This document shows positions 43,591 through 51,950 of a stretch of DNA of 64,000 nucleotides, one piece after another. The stretch's first letter is position 1. Every line of letters starts with the position of its first letter. The notes under the pieces are model-generated. The model did not search any database, was not told the origin of the DNA, and saw only the letters and a program-made list of their open reading frames with translations. This DNA comes from Phycicoccus sp. CSK15P-2 (GTDB taxonomy: Bacteria; Actinomycetota; Actinomycetes; Actinomycetales; Dermatophilaceae), in the NCBI RefSeq assembly GCF_016888005.1, contig NZ_JAFDVE010000031.1:1-64000 (forward strand), written 5' to 3'. A program made the translations under genes and the position numbers.

Positions 43591-44579
43591 CGGGCGCGGT
43601 CGAGCCCCTGGTCACCGTCCTCCTCGACCCCGACTGGGCGTCCGGGTCGCTCGTCGACGACGTCCGCCGTGGGCTCGGGGCACAGCCGCGCCGGCTGCCC
43701 CCGAAGTGGCTGTACGACGATGTCGGCGCCGGGCTGTTCGACGAGATCACCCGCCTGCCCGAGTACTACCCGACCGAGGCGGAGCGCGCGATCCTGCACG
43801 AGCACGCCGCGGACATCGCCGCGGCCTGCGACGCGAGCACGCTCGTCGAGCTCGGCAGCGGCACCAGCGACAAGACCCGAACCCTGCTGGACGCCCTGCG
43901 CTCCCCGGAGCGTCCGACCGGTCCGCTGCGCCGCTTCGTCCCGGTCGACGTCTCGGACGCCACCCTGCGCGACGCCGCCGCCATGCTCAGCGAGCGCTAC
44001 CCGGGGCTGGCCGTCGAGGCCGTCGTCGGCGACTTCACCCTGCACCTCGGGCAGCTGCCCCGAGGCGACCGGAGGATGGTCGCCTTCCTCGGCAGCACGA
44101 TCGGCAACTTCTACGTCGAGGAGCGGCGGGCGTTCCTCGGCGCCCTCGCCGACTCCCTCGAACAGGGGGAGTGGCTGCTCCTCGGCACCGACCTCCTCAA
44201 GGAGGAGGGGCGCATCCTCGCGGCCTACGACGACGAGGCAGGGGTCACCGAGCGGTTCATCCGCAACTGCCTCACCGTCGTCAACCGCGAGCTCGGGGCC
44301 GACTTCGACCCCGGTGCGTTCAGCTACGTCCCACTGTGGGACCGCCGGATGGAGCGGGTCGACATGCGGCTGCGCGCCGAGGAGCCGCAGGTCGTGTCGG
44401 TGCCGGGCGCGGACACGAGCGTCGAGCTCATGACGGGCGAGGAGATCCGGGTCGAGATCTCCACGAAGTTCCGGCCGGAGGGCATCCGGGCCGAGCTCGC
44501 GGAGGCCGGCTTCGAGGTCACCGGGTCCTGGACGGACCGGGCCGGCGACTTCGCGCTCACGCTCGCTCGCCGCGGCTGA
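43587..44579 (+). CDS. egtD: L-histidine N-alpha-methyltransferase EgtD
   Basis: A 330-residue SAM-dependent enzyme that trimethylates histidine to hercynine, the substrate of EgtB. Family features: LPPKWLYDDVGAGLFDEITRLPEYYPTEAE at the N-terminus, the SAM loop LVELGSGTSDKTRTLLDAL, and FLGSTIGNF. The GTG start at 43587 overlaps the egtB stop, so both are co-translated. Ergothioneine is a redox-protective thiol of actinobacteria. Confidence 0.94.
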   Translation: MTGAVEPLVTVLLDPDWASGSLVDDVRRGLGAQPRRLPPKWLYDDVGAGLFDEITRLPEYYPTEAERAILHEHAADIAAACDASTLVELGSGTSDKTRTLLDALRSPERPTGPLRRFVPVDVSDATLRDAAAMLSERYPGLAVEAVVGDFTLHLGQLPRGDRRMVAFLGSTIGNFYVEERRAFLGALADSLEQGEWLLLGTDLLKEEGRILAAYDDEAGVTERFIRNCLTVVNRELGADFDPGAFSYVPLWDRRMERVDMRLRAEEPQVVSVPGADTSVELMTGEEIRVEISTKFRPEGIRAELAEAGFEVTGSWTDRAGDFALTLARRG

Positions 44580-44594
44580 CGGCTGCGACGCCGC

Positions 44595-44819
44595 TCAGCC
44601 CGCGACGGCGTGCTCCGGGCTCCACGGGGTCATCGCCGGAGGCACGGGCGACCCGGAGGCCGACTCGAGCAACGAGTCCAGCCACTCCACGGCCGAGGCG
44701 CGCAGGGTCGGGTCCGGGTCGTACGTCGCCGCGCGCTCGACGTGCTCGATCGCGGCCCGCAGGCGCTGCGCCCCGCGGATGGTGTCCCCCATCGTGTGGC
44801 GGTCACTGGTCGGTCTCAT
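44595..44819 (-). CDS. Small hypothetical protein
   Basis: A 74-residue protein with an Arg-rich start and a helical middle (RLRAAIEHVERAATYDPDPTLRASAVEWLDSLLESA). GGGAG precedes the ATG at 44819, which supports translation. No family is recognised. It converges with egtD. Confidence 0.5.
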   Translation of the reverse strand: MRPTSDRHTMGDTIRGAQRLRAAIEHVERAATYDPDPTLRASAVEWLDSLLESASGSPVPPAMTPWSPEHAVAG

Positions 44820-44897
44820 GGGTACTCCCGGGTGCCGGCTTCGGAGGTCGCGCGGAGTCCTCGTCGACTCCCCGTGGGTGGCTCACTCCACCGTCCT

Positions 44898-44919
44898 CGC
44901 GACAGCCGCGGCTGTCGCG
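44898..44919. terminator. Perfect 22-base palindrome downstream of bacterioferritin gene
   Basis: An 11-base exact self-complementary stem lies between the bacterioferritin stop (44990) and the small hypothetical gene, on the downstream side of the bfd-bfr operon. It may act as the terminator for that operon. No T-run is seen. Confidence 0.45.
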
Positions 44920-44989
44920 CCTCTCTTCCCAGGAGGGGCCACTCCGCCCCCGTGATAACGACCGAACGGGGGACCCCCCGCCCGAGGCG

Positions 44990-45490
44990 TCACTCCGGGG
45001 CGGACCCGGGCTCCATCTGCTGGGCGAGGTACTGCTGGATGCTGATCCGCTCGATGGCGTCGAGCTGGGACTCGAAGAAGTCGGCGTGCTTCTCCTCGTC
45101 GCGGACCATCTCCTCGAACACCGCGGCCGAGCCGTGGTCGCCGAGGTCGTGGCACTCCTTGGCGGCCGCGTTGAACTGCGCGACGGCGGCGAGCTCGGAG
45201 GAGTGCGCGAGCCGCAGCATCTCGTGGGCGTCCTCACCGATGGTGATCGCCCCGAGCTTCTGCACGTTGGGGTGGCCCTCGAAGAAGAGGATGCGGTTGA
45301 TGAGGGCGTCGGCGTCCCGCATCTCGTCGATCGACAGGTCGTAGAACACCTTGCCGAGCCGGGTGAAGCCCCAGTTGTCGAGCATCCGGGCATGGAGGAA
45401 GTACGTGTTCGTCACGGTGAGCTCGAAGGTCAGCGCCTCGTTGAAGAGCTCGACGACACGGCGGTCAACTGGCTGCACGAAGTATCCCAT
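44990..45490 (-). CDS. bfr: Bacterioferritin, one ferroxidase ligand replaced
   Basis: A 166-residue ferritin-like protein. FELTVTNTYFLHARMLDNWG and RILFFEGHPNVQKLG match bacterioferritin, and the haem-ligand Met is retained in SIDEMRDAD (M57). The position of E. coli His54, a ferroxidase ligand, is Asp59, and residues equal to His46 and Glu47 are Asp and Leu. The other ligands (E23, a Glu in HSSELAAV, and RDEEKH) are kept. It stores iron as ferric mineral. The gene starts within the 3' end of the bfd gene. Confidence 0.9.
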   Translation of the reverse strand: MGYFVQPVDRRVVELFNEALTFELTVTNTYFLHARMLDNWGFTRLGKVFYDLSIDEMRDADALINRILFFEGHPNVQKLGAITIGEDAHEMLRLAHSSELAAVAQFNAAAKECHDLGDHGSAAVFEEMVRDEEKHADFFESQLDAIERISIQQYLAQQMEPGSAPE

Positions 45491-45710
45491 CGTCGACGGT
45501 CGGATCGGTCGCCAGGACCAGCAGGTCGTCCATCGTGCGGGCCCGGACGACGTCATGCTCGCAGACGATGGCCTTGACCGCGAAGACACACCCGCCACAG
45601 TCGGTGCCGGCGCCCGTGGCGCGGCAGACCTCGGCCAGCGAGGTGGACCCGGCGTCGAGGGCAGCCGTGATCGCGGCGTCGTTGACGACCCGGCAGTGAC
45701 AGATGATCAC
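45465..45710 (-). CDS. bfd: Bacterioferritin-associated ferredoxin
   Basis: An 81-residue [2Fe-2S] protein. The four cluster cysteines are C4, C6, C38 and C41 (IICHCRVVND and TDCGGC). It reduces the bacterioferritin mineral core to release iron. The C-terminal 25 residues after the cluster domain extend into the bacterioferritin gene start, overlapping by 26 bases. An IdeR-type box lies upstream. Confidence 0.9.
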   Translation of the reverse strand: MIICHCRVVNDAAITAALDAGSTSLAEVCRATGAGTDCGGCVFAVKAIVCEHDVVRARTMDDLLVLATDPTVDDGILRAAS

Positions 45711-45769
45711 CGCACACCTCCCGCGATCGCCCGCGGCCCGTCCGCGGAGTCAGGTAAACCTCACCACAC

Positions 45770-45788
45770 GAAGGTAAGGCTTGCCTAA
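45770..45788. promoter_or_regulatory. IdeR/DtxR-type iron box
   Basis: Read on the minus strand, TTAGGCAAGCCTTACCTTC matches the DtxR/IdeR consensus TWAGGTWAGSCTWACCTWA at nearly all conserved positions. It lies 60 bases before bfd and within the promoter region of the divergent GNAT gene. Iron-dependent control of bfd-bfr is expected. A further partial match (AGGTAAACCTCACC) overlaps at 45752. Confidence 0.8.
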
Positions 45789-45836
45789 TCGTAGTCCACG
45801 ATGTGGGTCGGCGGAGCGCTCGGTAGCGTCCGCTCC

Positions 45837-46445
45837 GTGGCGACGATCCGGACGGCGACGGTCGAGGACACCGCGTCCCTGCACGACGTGTGCCTGCGCA
45901 CCGGGGCGGCCGGCGAGGACGCCACCGCGCTGCACGAGGACCCCCACATGCTCGGGCTCTTCTGGGCCGACCCGTTCGTGCACGCTCCGGAGGCCGTCGC
46001 CCTGGTCGTCGAGGACGCCGAGGGCGTCGGCGGCTACGCCGTGGGCGTCCCCGACACCGGCGCGTTCGAGCGCTGGCGGGACGAGGTCTGGCTCCCGCCG
46101 CTGCGAAGGAGGTACCCCCGCGGCAGCGGCCGGACCCCGGCGGACGCGGCGGCCGTCCGTCTCCTGCACGAGCCGCCGCCGACCGACCCCGCCGTGCTCC
46201 GCCGGTACCCGGCCCATCTCCACGCCGACCTGCTGCCGCGGGTCCAGGGCCACGGCTGGGGACGCCGGCTCGTCGAGGACGTCCTCGCCCGCCTCGTCTC
46301 CGCCGGCGCCACCGGCGCGCACGTCGGCGTCGACCCGCGCAACGCCCGCGGCCGCGCGTTCTGGCAGCGACTCGGGTTCACCCCGGACGCCGGCCTCGGC
46401 GAGCACCTGCTCGTCCGGGGGCTCCGGCCTCCGGTCACCCGCTGA
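45837..46445 (+). CDS. GNAT family N-acetyltransferase
   Basis: A 202-residue protein. The acetyl-CoA loop is present as VQGHGWGRRLVEDVLARL, followed by VGVDPRNARGRAFWQRLGF. GTG at 45837 gives the usual start (ATIRTATVEDTASLHDVC). It appears leaderless because a -10-like hexamer lies just upstream. An upstream ATG at 45801 would be the alternative. It resembles OGA-linked acetyltransferases. Its promoter contains the IdeR box. Confidence 0.82.
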   Translation: MATIRTATVEDTASLHDVCLRTGAAGEDATALHEDPHMLGLFWADPFVHAPEAVALVVEDAEGVGGYAVGVPDTGAFERWRDEVWLPPLRRRYPRGSGRTPADAAAVRLLHEPPPTDPAVLRRYPAHLHADLLPRVQGHGWGRRLVEDVLARLVSAGATGAHVGVDPRNARGRAFWQRLGFTPDAGLGEHLLVRGLRPPVTR

Positions 46446-47748
46446 CGACGCGACGCAGCCCGGCCTCGACCTCGTCCAGCCAGCGGCCGACGGACGCCCG
46501 CGCCTCGGGGGTGTCCGGGTAGCGGCAGCGCAGATGCAGGCCGTCGTCGTTGACGACGAACCAGATCATCACCCCGTCGGTGCGGATGGACGCCGAGACG
46601 TACTGCACCTCGAGCGCCGGGTCGAGGTCGACCGGAAGTCGGCGGGTGTCCAGCCAGGACACCGCGAACATCCCCGGCGCCTGAGGCATCCCGCCCCAGG
46701 GCGCCAGGATCGGCGCGAGCGGCCACGACCCGAGCCGCAGCGCCTCCTTGACGGACGCGGCGCACGCGGCGGGGTCGACGTCGAAGGACTCGATGACCGC
46801 GTTCGTGATGAACCATCCGCACGCGTCGTGCCAGCGGTCCTCGTAGCGGCTGTGCACGGGGAAGACGGCGCGCAGCGGACGCCCTGCCACCTCGCGGGTC
46901 ACCGCCGTGAGCACCGAGACCGCGAGCGCGATCATCCGCGTGCCCCCCTCACGCGCCACGACGGCGAACCGCTCGGCGCCCGCGGCGTCGAGGACGTCAC
47001 GGACCTCGACGATCTCGGGACGTGGGGACGAGACGTCGCCGAGGGGCAGCGGGAAGAGCGGCATGACCCCTCCCTCGGACTCGAGGATGTCGGCCCATCG
47101 CCGCCGGACCTCGCCGGGCGCCGGAGGACGGGCCTCGAGCGCGGCGGTGTGCTCGGCGAAGGAGGGCACCGGCGGAAGGTCGGCACCGGGACGCCGCCCG
47201 GCGCGGACGTCGTCGAGGCAGTGCACGAGATCCCGGACGAGGACGACCAGGCTCCACATGTCGACGTGCGCGTGGTCGGAGGCGATGACGAGCGCAGGCC
47301 GGCCGTCCGCGACCGACCCGTCCGGCTCGACGAGCACGACGCGGTGGGACGGCACCGAGAAGGACGTGCACACGCTGTCGAGCACGTCCCGCAGGACCTC
47401 ACGGGACGCCACGCCCAGTGACGCCTCGTGCTCGACCCAGCCCGTCGGCGCGAGCTCGACCTCGTGCAGCGCGACAGCACCGGAGTCGGTGCGGGAGAAC
47501 GCGGTCCGCAGCGTCCCGTGTCGACGGACCACGGCGCTCCAGGCTCGCGCGAGGTCGTCCTCGGCCACCGGGCCCGGCAGCCGGACCGCGATGGCCATCC
47601 ACGACCCGGGACGCTCGCCCTCGCCCACGTGACGTCCCTGGTCGAACGAGACGGGAAGGGCGCGTCCGGGCACCCCGGCCGGCTCGACGGCGAGGCTGCG
47701 CACGCGTCCCGGCACGAGGGACATCTGCGCGACATTGGTGAGCCGCAT
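46435..47748 (-). CDS. Stand-alone condensation-domain acyltransferase
   Basis: A 437-residue protein of the NRPS condensation/PapA-type acyltransferase superfamily. The catalytic motif reads SDHAHVDMWSL, with H159 and D163 in the HxxxD spacing. A second landmark is the C-terminal VFPVHSRYEDRW/GWFITNAVIESFDV region, like the latch of this family. There are no carrier or adenylation domains nearby, so it probably esterifies or amidates a lipid or small molecule. It overlaps the convergent GNAT gene by 11 bases. The ATG at 47748 is chosen. Confidence 0.72.
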   Translation of the reverse strand: MRLTNVAQMSLVPGRVRSLAVEPAGVPGRALPVSFDQGRHVGEGERPGSWMAIAVRLPGPVAEDDLARAWSAVVRRHGTLRTAFSRTDSGAVALHEVELAPTGWVEHEASLGVASREVLRDVLDSVCTSFSVPSHRVVLVEPDGSVADGRPALVIASDHAHVDMWSLVVLVRDLVHCLDDVRAGRRPGADLPPVPSFAEHTAALEARPPAPGEVRRRWADILESEGGVMPLFPLPLGDVSSPRPEIVEVRDVLDAAGAERFAVVAREGGTRMIALAVSVLTAVTREVAGRPLRAVFPVHSRYEDRWHDACGWFITNAVIESFDVDPAACAASVKEALRLGSWPLAPILAPWGGMPQAPGMFAVSWLDTRRLPVDLDPALEVQYVSASIRTDGVMIWFVVNDDGLHLRCRYPDTPEARASVGRWLDEVEAGLRRVVSG

Positions 47749-47800
47749 GCCGCCGTACTCTAGGGGGCACCCCCCGACGACGGTTCGACCTGGAGGCGGC

Positions 47801-48616
47801 GTGCCCACGCTCGATGTCACCGACGCGGAGCTCGACTACGAGCTCAGCGGTGACTCCGGCCCGCTCGTCGTCCAGCTGCACGGGCTGACCTCCTGCCGCG
47901 AACGCGACGCGCGGATCGGGCTGGACCTCAGCCGCGTGCTGCACGGCCACCGGGTGCTGCGCTACGACGCGCGCGGACACGGCCTGTCCAGCGGCGCGGG
48001 CCGTTCGGCGGGGTACACCTGGCCGCACCTCGCCGACGACCTCCTCACCCTGCTCGACCACGTGGCACCCGGCGAGCGGGTGCACGGCGTCGGCCCCTCG
48101 ATGGGGACCGCGACTCTCCTGCACGCCGCCGTCCGTGACCCCGACCGCTTCTCGACCCTGACGCTGCTGGTCCCACCCACCGCGTGGGCGACCCGCCGCG
48201 CACAGGCGGCGACGTACCTCGCCAACGCCGACGCCGTCGAGCGGGACGGCCTCGCCGCGTTCGTCGAGCGGGCCCGCGCCCTCGACGCACCCCCCGCGCT
48301 GGCCGACGCACCCCTCACCGAGCCGTCCGTGGCAGAAGAGCTCCTGCCGTCGATCCTGCGTGGCGCGGCGTCCACCGACCTCCCCCCGACCGAGGAGGTC
48401 TGCGACCTGGACGTCCCGACGCTCGTCCTCGCGTGGAGCGACGACCCGAACCACCCGCTGAGCACGGCGGCCCTCCTGCACGAGCTCATCGACGACAGCC
48501 GGCTCGTCGTGGCCCGCACGCCGTACGGGATCATGGCCTGGCCCGGCCTGTTCGCCGACCACGTCCTCACCCACGGCGACGCGCCTCCGGCGGCCGCCGA
48601 CCCACGCAGCGCCTGA
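47801..48616 (+). CDS. Alpha/beta hydrolase
   Basis: A 271-residue alpha/beta-hydrolase. The oxyanion motif is VVQLHGLTSCRE and the nucleophile elbow is GVGPSMGTA (S100). The acidic residue is likely in AWSDDPNHPLS. No typical catalytic His is seen near the C-terminus (RTPYGIMAWPGLFADHVLTH), so activity is uncertain. GTG at 47801 has GGAGG 6 bases upstream. It is divergent from the condensation-domain gene. Confidence 0.8.
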   Translation: MPTLDVTDAELDYELSGDSGPLVVQLHGLTSCRERDARIGLDLSRVLHGHRVLRYDARGHGLSSGAGRSAGYTWPHLADDLLTLLDHVAPGERVHGVGPSMGTATLLHAAVRDPDRFSTLTLLVPPTAWATRRAQAATYLANADAVERDGLAAFVERARALDAPPALADAPLTEPSVAEELLPSILRGAASTDLPPTEEVCDLDVPTLVLAWSDDPNHPLSTAALLHELIDDSRLVVARTPYGIMAWPGLFADHVLTHGDAPPAAADPRSA

Positions 48617-48632
48617 CCGCGAGCGGGACGGC

Positions 48633-50051
48633 TCAGCGGGCAGCCGGGTCGTCCGGCGGGGCGTCGCCGGGCTGCCACGTGGGTGGGTCGGCCGCGGTGA
48701 GGTCGGGGTCGTCGACCGCGAACGTCCGGACCCGCCCGACCTCGGTGTGTGGGCCCTCGAAGCGGACGGTCACCCGGCCCACCCCGCTGCCCTGCACCCA
48801 GCCGCGGCCGTGCTCGGTGTGCTCGACGTCCTGTCCCGGACGCCACGACACGGTGGCGGGCTCGGGCTCGTCCCCGGCTGCCGGGAGGGGCTCGGCCGAA
48901 CCGCCGTCACCGCCGCCGGCGTCCGGTCGGGCGAAGTCGTCGACCCGGCTCGGCGCCTGCGGGGCCGGCAGGGAGTCGTCGAGCAGGCCGTCGAGGAGGT
49001 CGGGCTGGGTGTAGAGCGAGAGCCCGGAGACGCCGACCCCGACGAGCCGCAGCCCGTCGCTGACGTCGAGCGCCGCGAGGAGCCGCTCCGCCTGGCGCAG
49101 CACGACGGCGGTGTCGTCCGTCGGCTGGTCGAGGGTGACCGAGCGCGTCACCGTGCTGAAGTCGTGCCTGCGTGCCTTCAGGACGACCGTGCGCCCGGAG
49201 AGGCCGTCGGTCCGCAGCCGCTCACCCACCCGCTCGGTGAGTGCACGCAGGTGCGCGCCGAGCCGGACCCGGTCGGTGACGTCGGTGTCGAACGTGGTCT
49301 CGGCGGAGACCGACTTGGCGGCGCGCTCGATGACGACCTCGCGGTCGTCCGCCCCGAGCGCGAAGGCGTGCAGCTGGGTGCCGTGCGCCTTGCCCAGCAG
49401 CGCGACGCACTCGTCCACGCCGAGCTCGGCGAGCCGTCCGACGGTGGTCACGCCGTAGGCCGAGAGCCGTGCGGCGGTGGCCGGGCCCACGCCCGGGATC
49501 GCCCGCACCGACATCGGCGCGAGCCGCTGCGCCTCCTCCCCGGCCGGGACGACGAGCAGGCCGTCCGGCTTGGCGAGGTCGGAGTGGATCTTCGCGACGA
49601 GCTTGCTCGTCCCGCCGCCGATGCTCGCGGTGAGGCCGGTGGCGTCGTGGATCCGGGCCCGCAGCCGCTCGGCGGTCTCCTCGACCTCGTCGACGCCGGG
49701 GGAGGGCAGGGCCGGGGTGAGGTCGAGGTAGGCCTCGTCGATGGAGACCTGTTCGACGAGGGGGGTCACCGCACGGACGAGCTCCATGACGGCGGCGGAG
49801 GCGTCCCGGTACGCCGGGAAGCGCGGGCTGAGGAACGCCGCGTTGGGGCAGCGCCGCCGCGCCTCGCTCGTCGCCATCGCCGAGCGGATACCGAACGCGC
49901 GCGCCTCGTAGGACGCGGTGGAGACGACCCCGCGGCCCCGGACCCCGCCGACGACCACGGGCTTGCCCCGCAGGGACGGCTTGTGCAGCTGCTCGACGGC
50001 CGTGAAGAAGGCGTCGAGGTCCAGGTGGAGGATCACCGGACGGGCACGCAC
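48633..50051 (-). CDS. dinB: DNA polymerase IV (Y-family translesion polymerase)
   Basis: A 472-residue Y-family polymerase. The catalytic acidic residues are in ILHLDLDAFF and SIDEAYLDL, with VVVGG and the nucleotide-gate region STASYEAR. GVGPATAARLSAYGVTTVGRLAEL is the thumb-domain HhH. A C-terminal extension of about 100 residues (WRPGQDVEHTEHGRGWVQ and VRFEGPHTEVGRVRTF) is a small beta domain seen in actinobacterial homologues. TQPDLL is a candidate beta-clamp motif. It bypasses DNA lesions. Confidence 0.93.
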   Translation of the reverse strand: MRARPVILHLDLDAFFTAVEQLHKPSLRGKPVVVGGVRGRGVVSTASYEARAFGIRSAMATSEARRRCPNAAFLSPRFPAYRDASAAVMELVRAVTPLVEQVSIDEAYLDLTPALPSPGVDEVEETAERLRARIHDATGLTASIGGGTSKLVAKIHSDLAKPDGLLVVPAGEEAQRLAPMSVRAIPGVGPATAARLSAYGVTTVGRLAELGVDECVALLGKAHGTQLHAFALGADDREVVIERAAKSVSAETTFDTDVTDRVRLGAHLRALTERVGERLRTDGLSGRTVVLKARRHDFSTVTRSVTLDQPTDDTAVVLRQAERLLAALDVSDGLRLVGVGVSGLSLYTQPDLLDGLLDDSLPAPQAPSRVDDFARPDAGGGDGGSAEPLPAAGDEPEPATVSWRPGQDVEHTEHGRGWVQGSGVGRVTVRFEGPHTEVGRVRTFAVDDPDLTAADPPTWQPGDAPPDDPAAR

Positions 50052-50179
50052 TGGCCCAGTGTCCCCCGCGCCGCCGACGGCGTCGGAGACCCGGGGACGG
50101 CCGGCGCGGTCGGTCCGGGGCAGGGCGGGGGAGCCCGTGCGGAGAGCGCTAGCTCACGCGGCCGCGTGACACAGGGCTC

Positions 50180-50632
50180 TCAGCCGCGGGGCAGATCGCC
50201 GCCGTAGCGGGCGGCGGCCACCATCGCCGGCTGGAACGCCAGGCGCGCCAGCCGCTTGCCGTCGGTGTCGAGCCCGAAGCCGTCCTTGCGCTCGAGCCAC
50301 TGCGCGATGTTGCCGGGGAACACGGCGACGAAGAACGCCCCACCCACCCGGCCGACCCGGGCGCGGGCGGGCTGGCGCCACGCGAGCAGCGTCGCGGCCC
50401 CGAGGGCGATCTCCGCGACCCCGGACCAGACGACGACGTCGTCCTCGTCCCAGGGCACCCAGGTGGGCACGACCCACTCGGGCACCTGGGCACGGAACTC
50501 CTCCCGGGCGGAGGACAGGTGGCCGACGCCGGCGACGACGAGACCCGCCCCGACCGCGACCTTGGCCGCGGCGCGCGCCATCCTTCCTGTGCGGCTCCGC
50601 CGCTCGTTGCCGTCGCTGGTGCTGTGCCGCAT
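50180..50632 (-). CDS. DoxX-like small membrane protein
   Basis: A 150-residue protein with an Arg-rich start and about four hydrophobic helices (AAKVAVGAGLVVAGVGHLSS, WSGVAEIALGAATLLAW, VGGAFFVAVFPGNIAQWLE). The FPGNIAQW and EIALG motifs are typical of the DoxX/DoxD-like family. ATG at 50632 has GAGGAG upstream. Function unknown; possibly redox or membrane stress. Confidence 0.8.
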   Translation of the reverse strand: MRHSTSDGNERRSRTGRMARAAAKVAVGAGLVVAGVGHLSSAREEFRAQVPEWVVPTWVPWDEDDVVVWSGVAEIALGAATLLAWRQPARARVGRVGGAFFVAVFPGNIAQWLERKDGFGLDTDGKRLARLAFQPAMVAAARYGGDLPRG

Positions 50633-50703
50633 GATGCTCCTCGTCGTCGATCCACCGGGTCGGTCGCCCCGGTCCCGCTCCTCGTACCCGGCGTCCCCGG
50701 TCG

Positions 50704-51570
50704 TCATGCGGGGACGCGCTCGCCGTCGACGGTGGTCACGAGGCCCTCGCCGAGGAAGCACAGCATCCCGGTCGCGGCTGCCGCCTCGGGCAGGGCCGCC
50801 GGGTAGAGCCAGGCCGCGTCGACCGGGCCGCCGACGACCGAGCGGTACTCGGCGACGCCCTTGTAGGGGCAGACGGTCCGGGTGCCACTGGGCTCCAGCA
50901 GGTCGGTGCGGACGTCGGCCTCGGGGACGTACCACCGGGCCGGGAGCGCGGTCTCGAACACGCCGACCGCGCCGGTCGTGTCGGCGAGGACGACCGGGTC
51001 GCGGCCCTCCGGCTCCCACGTGACGACGACGTGGCGGCTGCTCGGCCACGCGTCGACCCGGTGGTAGGGGTCGCGCGGGTGTCCGAGCACCGGCTCGTCC
51101 TCCTCGAGGACGGCGTCGAGCGGCTCGCTGCCGGCATCCTCGGCGGCCCGCGCCCCGGGAGGCAGGGTGTCGAGCCGCTCGAGGTACAGACCCGCCAGTC
51201 CGGGCAGCTCCGGCTGCGGGTCGCGGTAGAACCACAGCAGGTCCGGGACGGTGCGCGCGCCGGCGCGGACGTGCGAGTAGGTGGCGTCCCCCTTGAAGGG
51301 GCAGTGCGAGGTCGTGTCGCTCGGCCCGAGGAGCTCGGGGTCGACATCGGTGACCGGGACGTAGTAGCGGGGCAGCAGCCCGGTCTCGTGGAGGAGCATC
51401 GCGCCCGTCGTGTCGACGAGGGTGCGGCGGTCGCCCGCGCCGTCGCCGACGAGCACGCGGACGCGCTTGGCGAGCGGCGTCAGCAGCACCTTGTGGGCCG
51501 GGCCGTCGACGGTGAAGTTCGCCGGGCCGGGCGAGGCGGACAGGGGGCCGGGAGGAAGGGTCAGCGCCAT
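50704..51570 (-). CDS. Tandem DUF427 protein
   Basis: A 288-residue protein with two DUF427 domains. The first has VLVGDGAGDRRTLVDTTGAMLLHETGLLPRYYVP and HCPFKGDATY; the second repeats the pattern with VLADTTGAVGVFETALPARWYVP and VCPYKGVAEYRSV. The C-terminus includes WLYPAALPEAA. The family fold is beta-sandwich-like and the function unknown. It is a typical length for the two-domain version. Confidence 0.85.
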   Translation of the reverse strand: MALTLPPGPLSASPGPANFTVDGPAHKVLLTPLAKRVRVLVGDGAGDRRTLVDTTGAMLLHETGLLPRYYVPVTDVDPELLGPSDTTSHCPFKGDATYSHVRAGARTVPDLLWFYRDPQPELPGLAGLYLERLDTLPPGARAAEDAGSEPLDAVLEEDEPVLGHPRDPYHRVDAWPSSRHVVVTWEPEGRDPVVLADTTGAVGVFETALPARWYVPEADVRTDLLEPSGTRTVCPYKGVAEYRSVVGGPVDAAWLYPAALPEAAAATGMLCFLGEGLVTTVDGERVPA

Positions 51571-51777
51571 GCCAGGTCGAACACCGGCACGGCCCCGGTC
51601 CTTCCGCTCGCTCTGCGGCGCTCCCCCCGCCGGAGGCCAGGGGTGTCTGCGGAACCGTTACCGCCGCGGTAGCGAACCCTTCGTCCACGGGAGCATCCCT
51701 GCACACCCCTCTCCTGGGCGCGACCTGCCGAGGAGCCGACGGGTTGGAGACTCGCATCGTCCCGCAGAGGATGTGAA

Positions 51778-51833
51778 ACGACCCCCGACGAAAAGCGTGT
51801 CGGGGCCTCGACCATTCAGTGCGCAAGGGGGGA
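51778..51833. repeat. Duplicated tRNA-Leu 3' end and terminator, possible att scar
   Basis: The 28 bases 51778-51805 equal 51908-51935 (the tRNA terminator), and 51815-51833 equal 51946-51964 (the 3' end of the tRNA-Leu gene and its T-arm start). The segment between is diverged. So a truncated copy of the tRNA 3' end plus terminator sits 130 bases from the real one in the same orientation, as after integration of a mobile element at the tRNA and its later loss. No integrase gene is present in the window. Confidence 0.65.
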
Positions 51834-51898
51834 CCCCGTCGTCACGGGACCTCGTCCCTCGGCCCCGCGCCTCCTCCTCAAATCCCGCCAGTCACCAG

Positions 51899-51949
51899 TG
51901 AACGTGCACGACCCCCGACGAAAAGCGTGTCGGGGGTCGTTCACGTTCA
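51899..51949 (-). terminator. tRNA-Leu terminator hairpin
   Basis: Arms at 51908-51919 and 51929-51940 are perfect (12 bases). An outer extension (TGAACGTG at 51899 and CACGTTCA at 51942) adds eight pairs after one mismatch. It lies immediately downstream of the tRNA on the minus strand. The 9-base loop has AAAA. Confidence 0.7.
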
Positions 51950-51950
51950 G

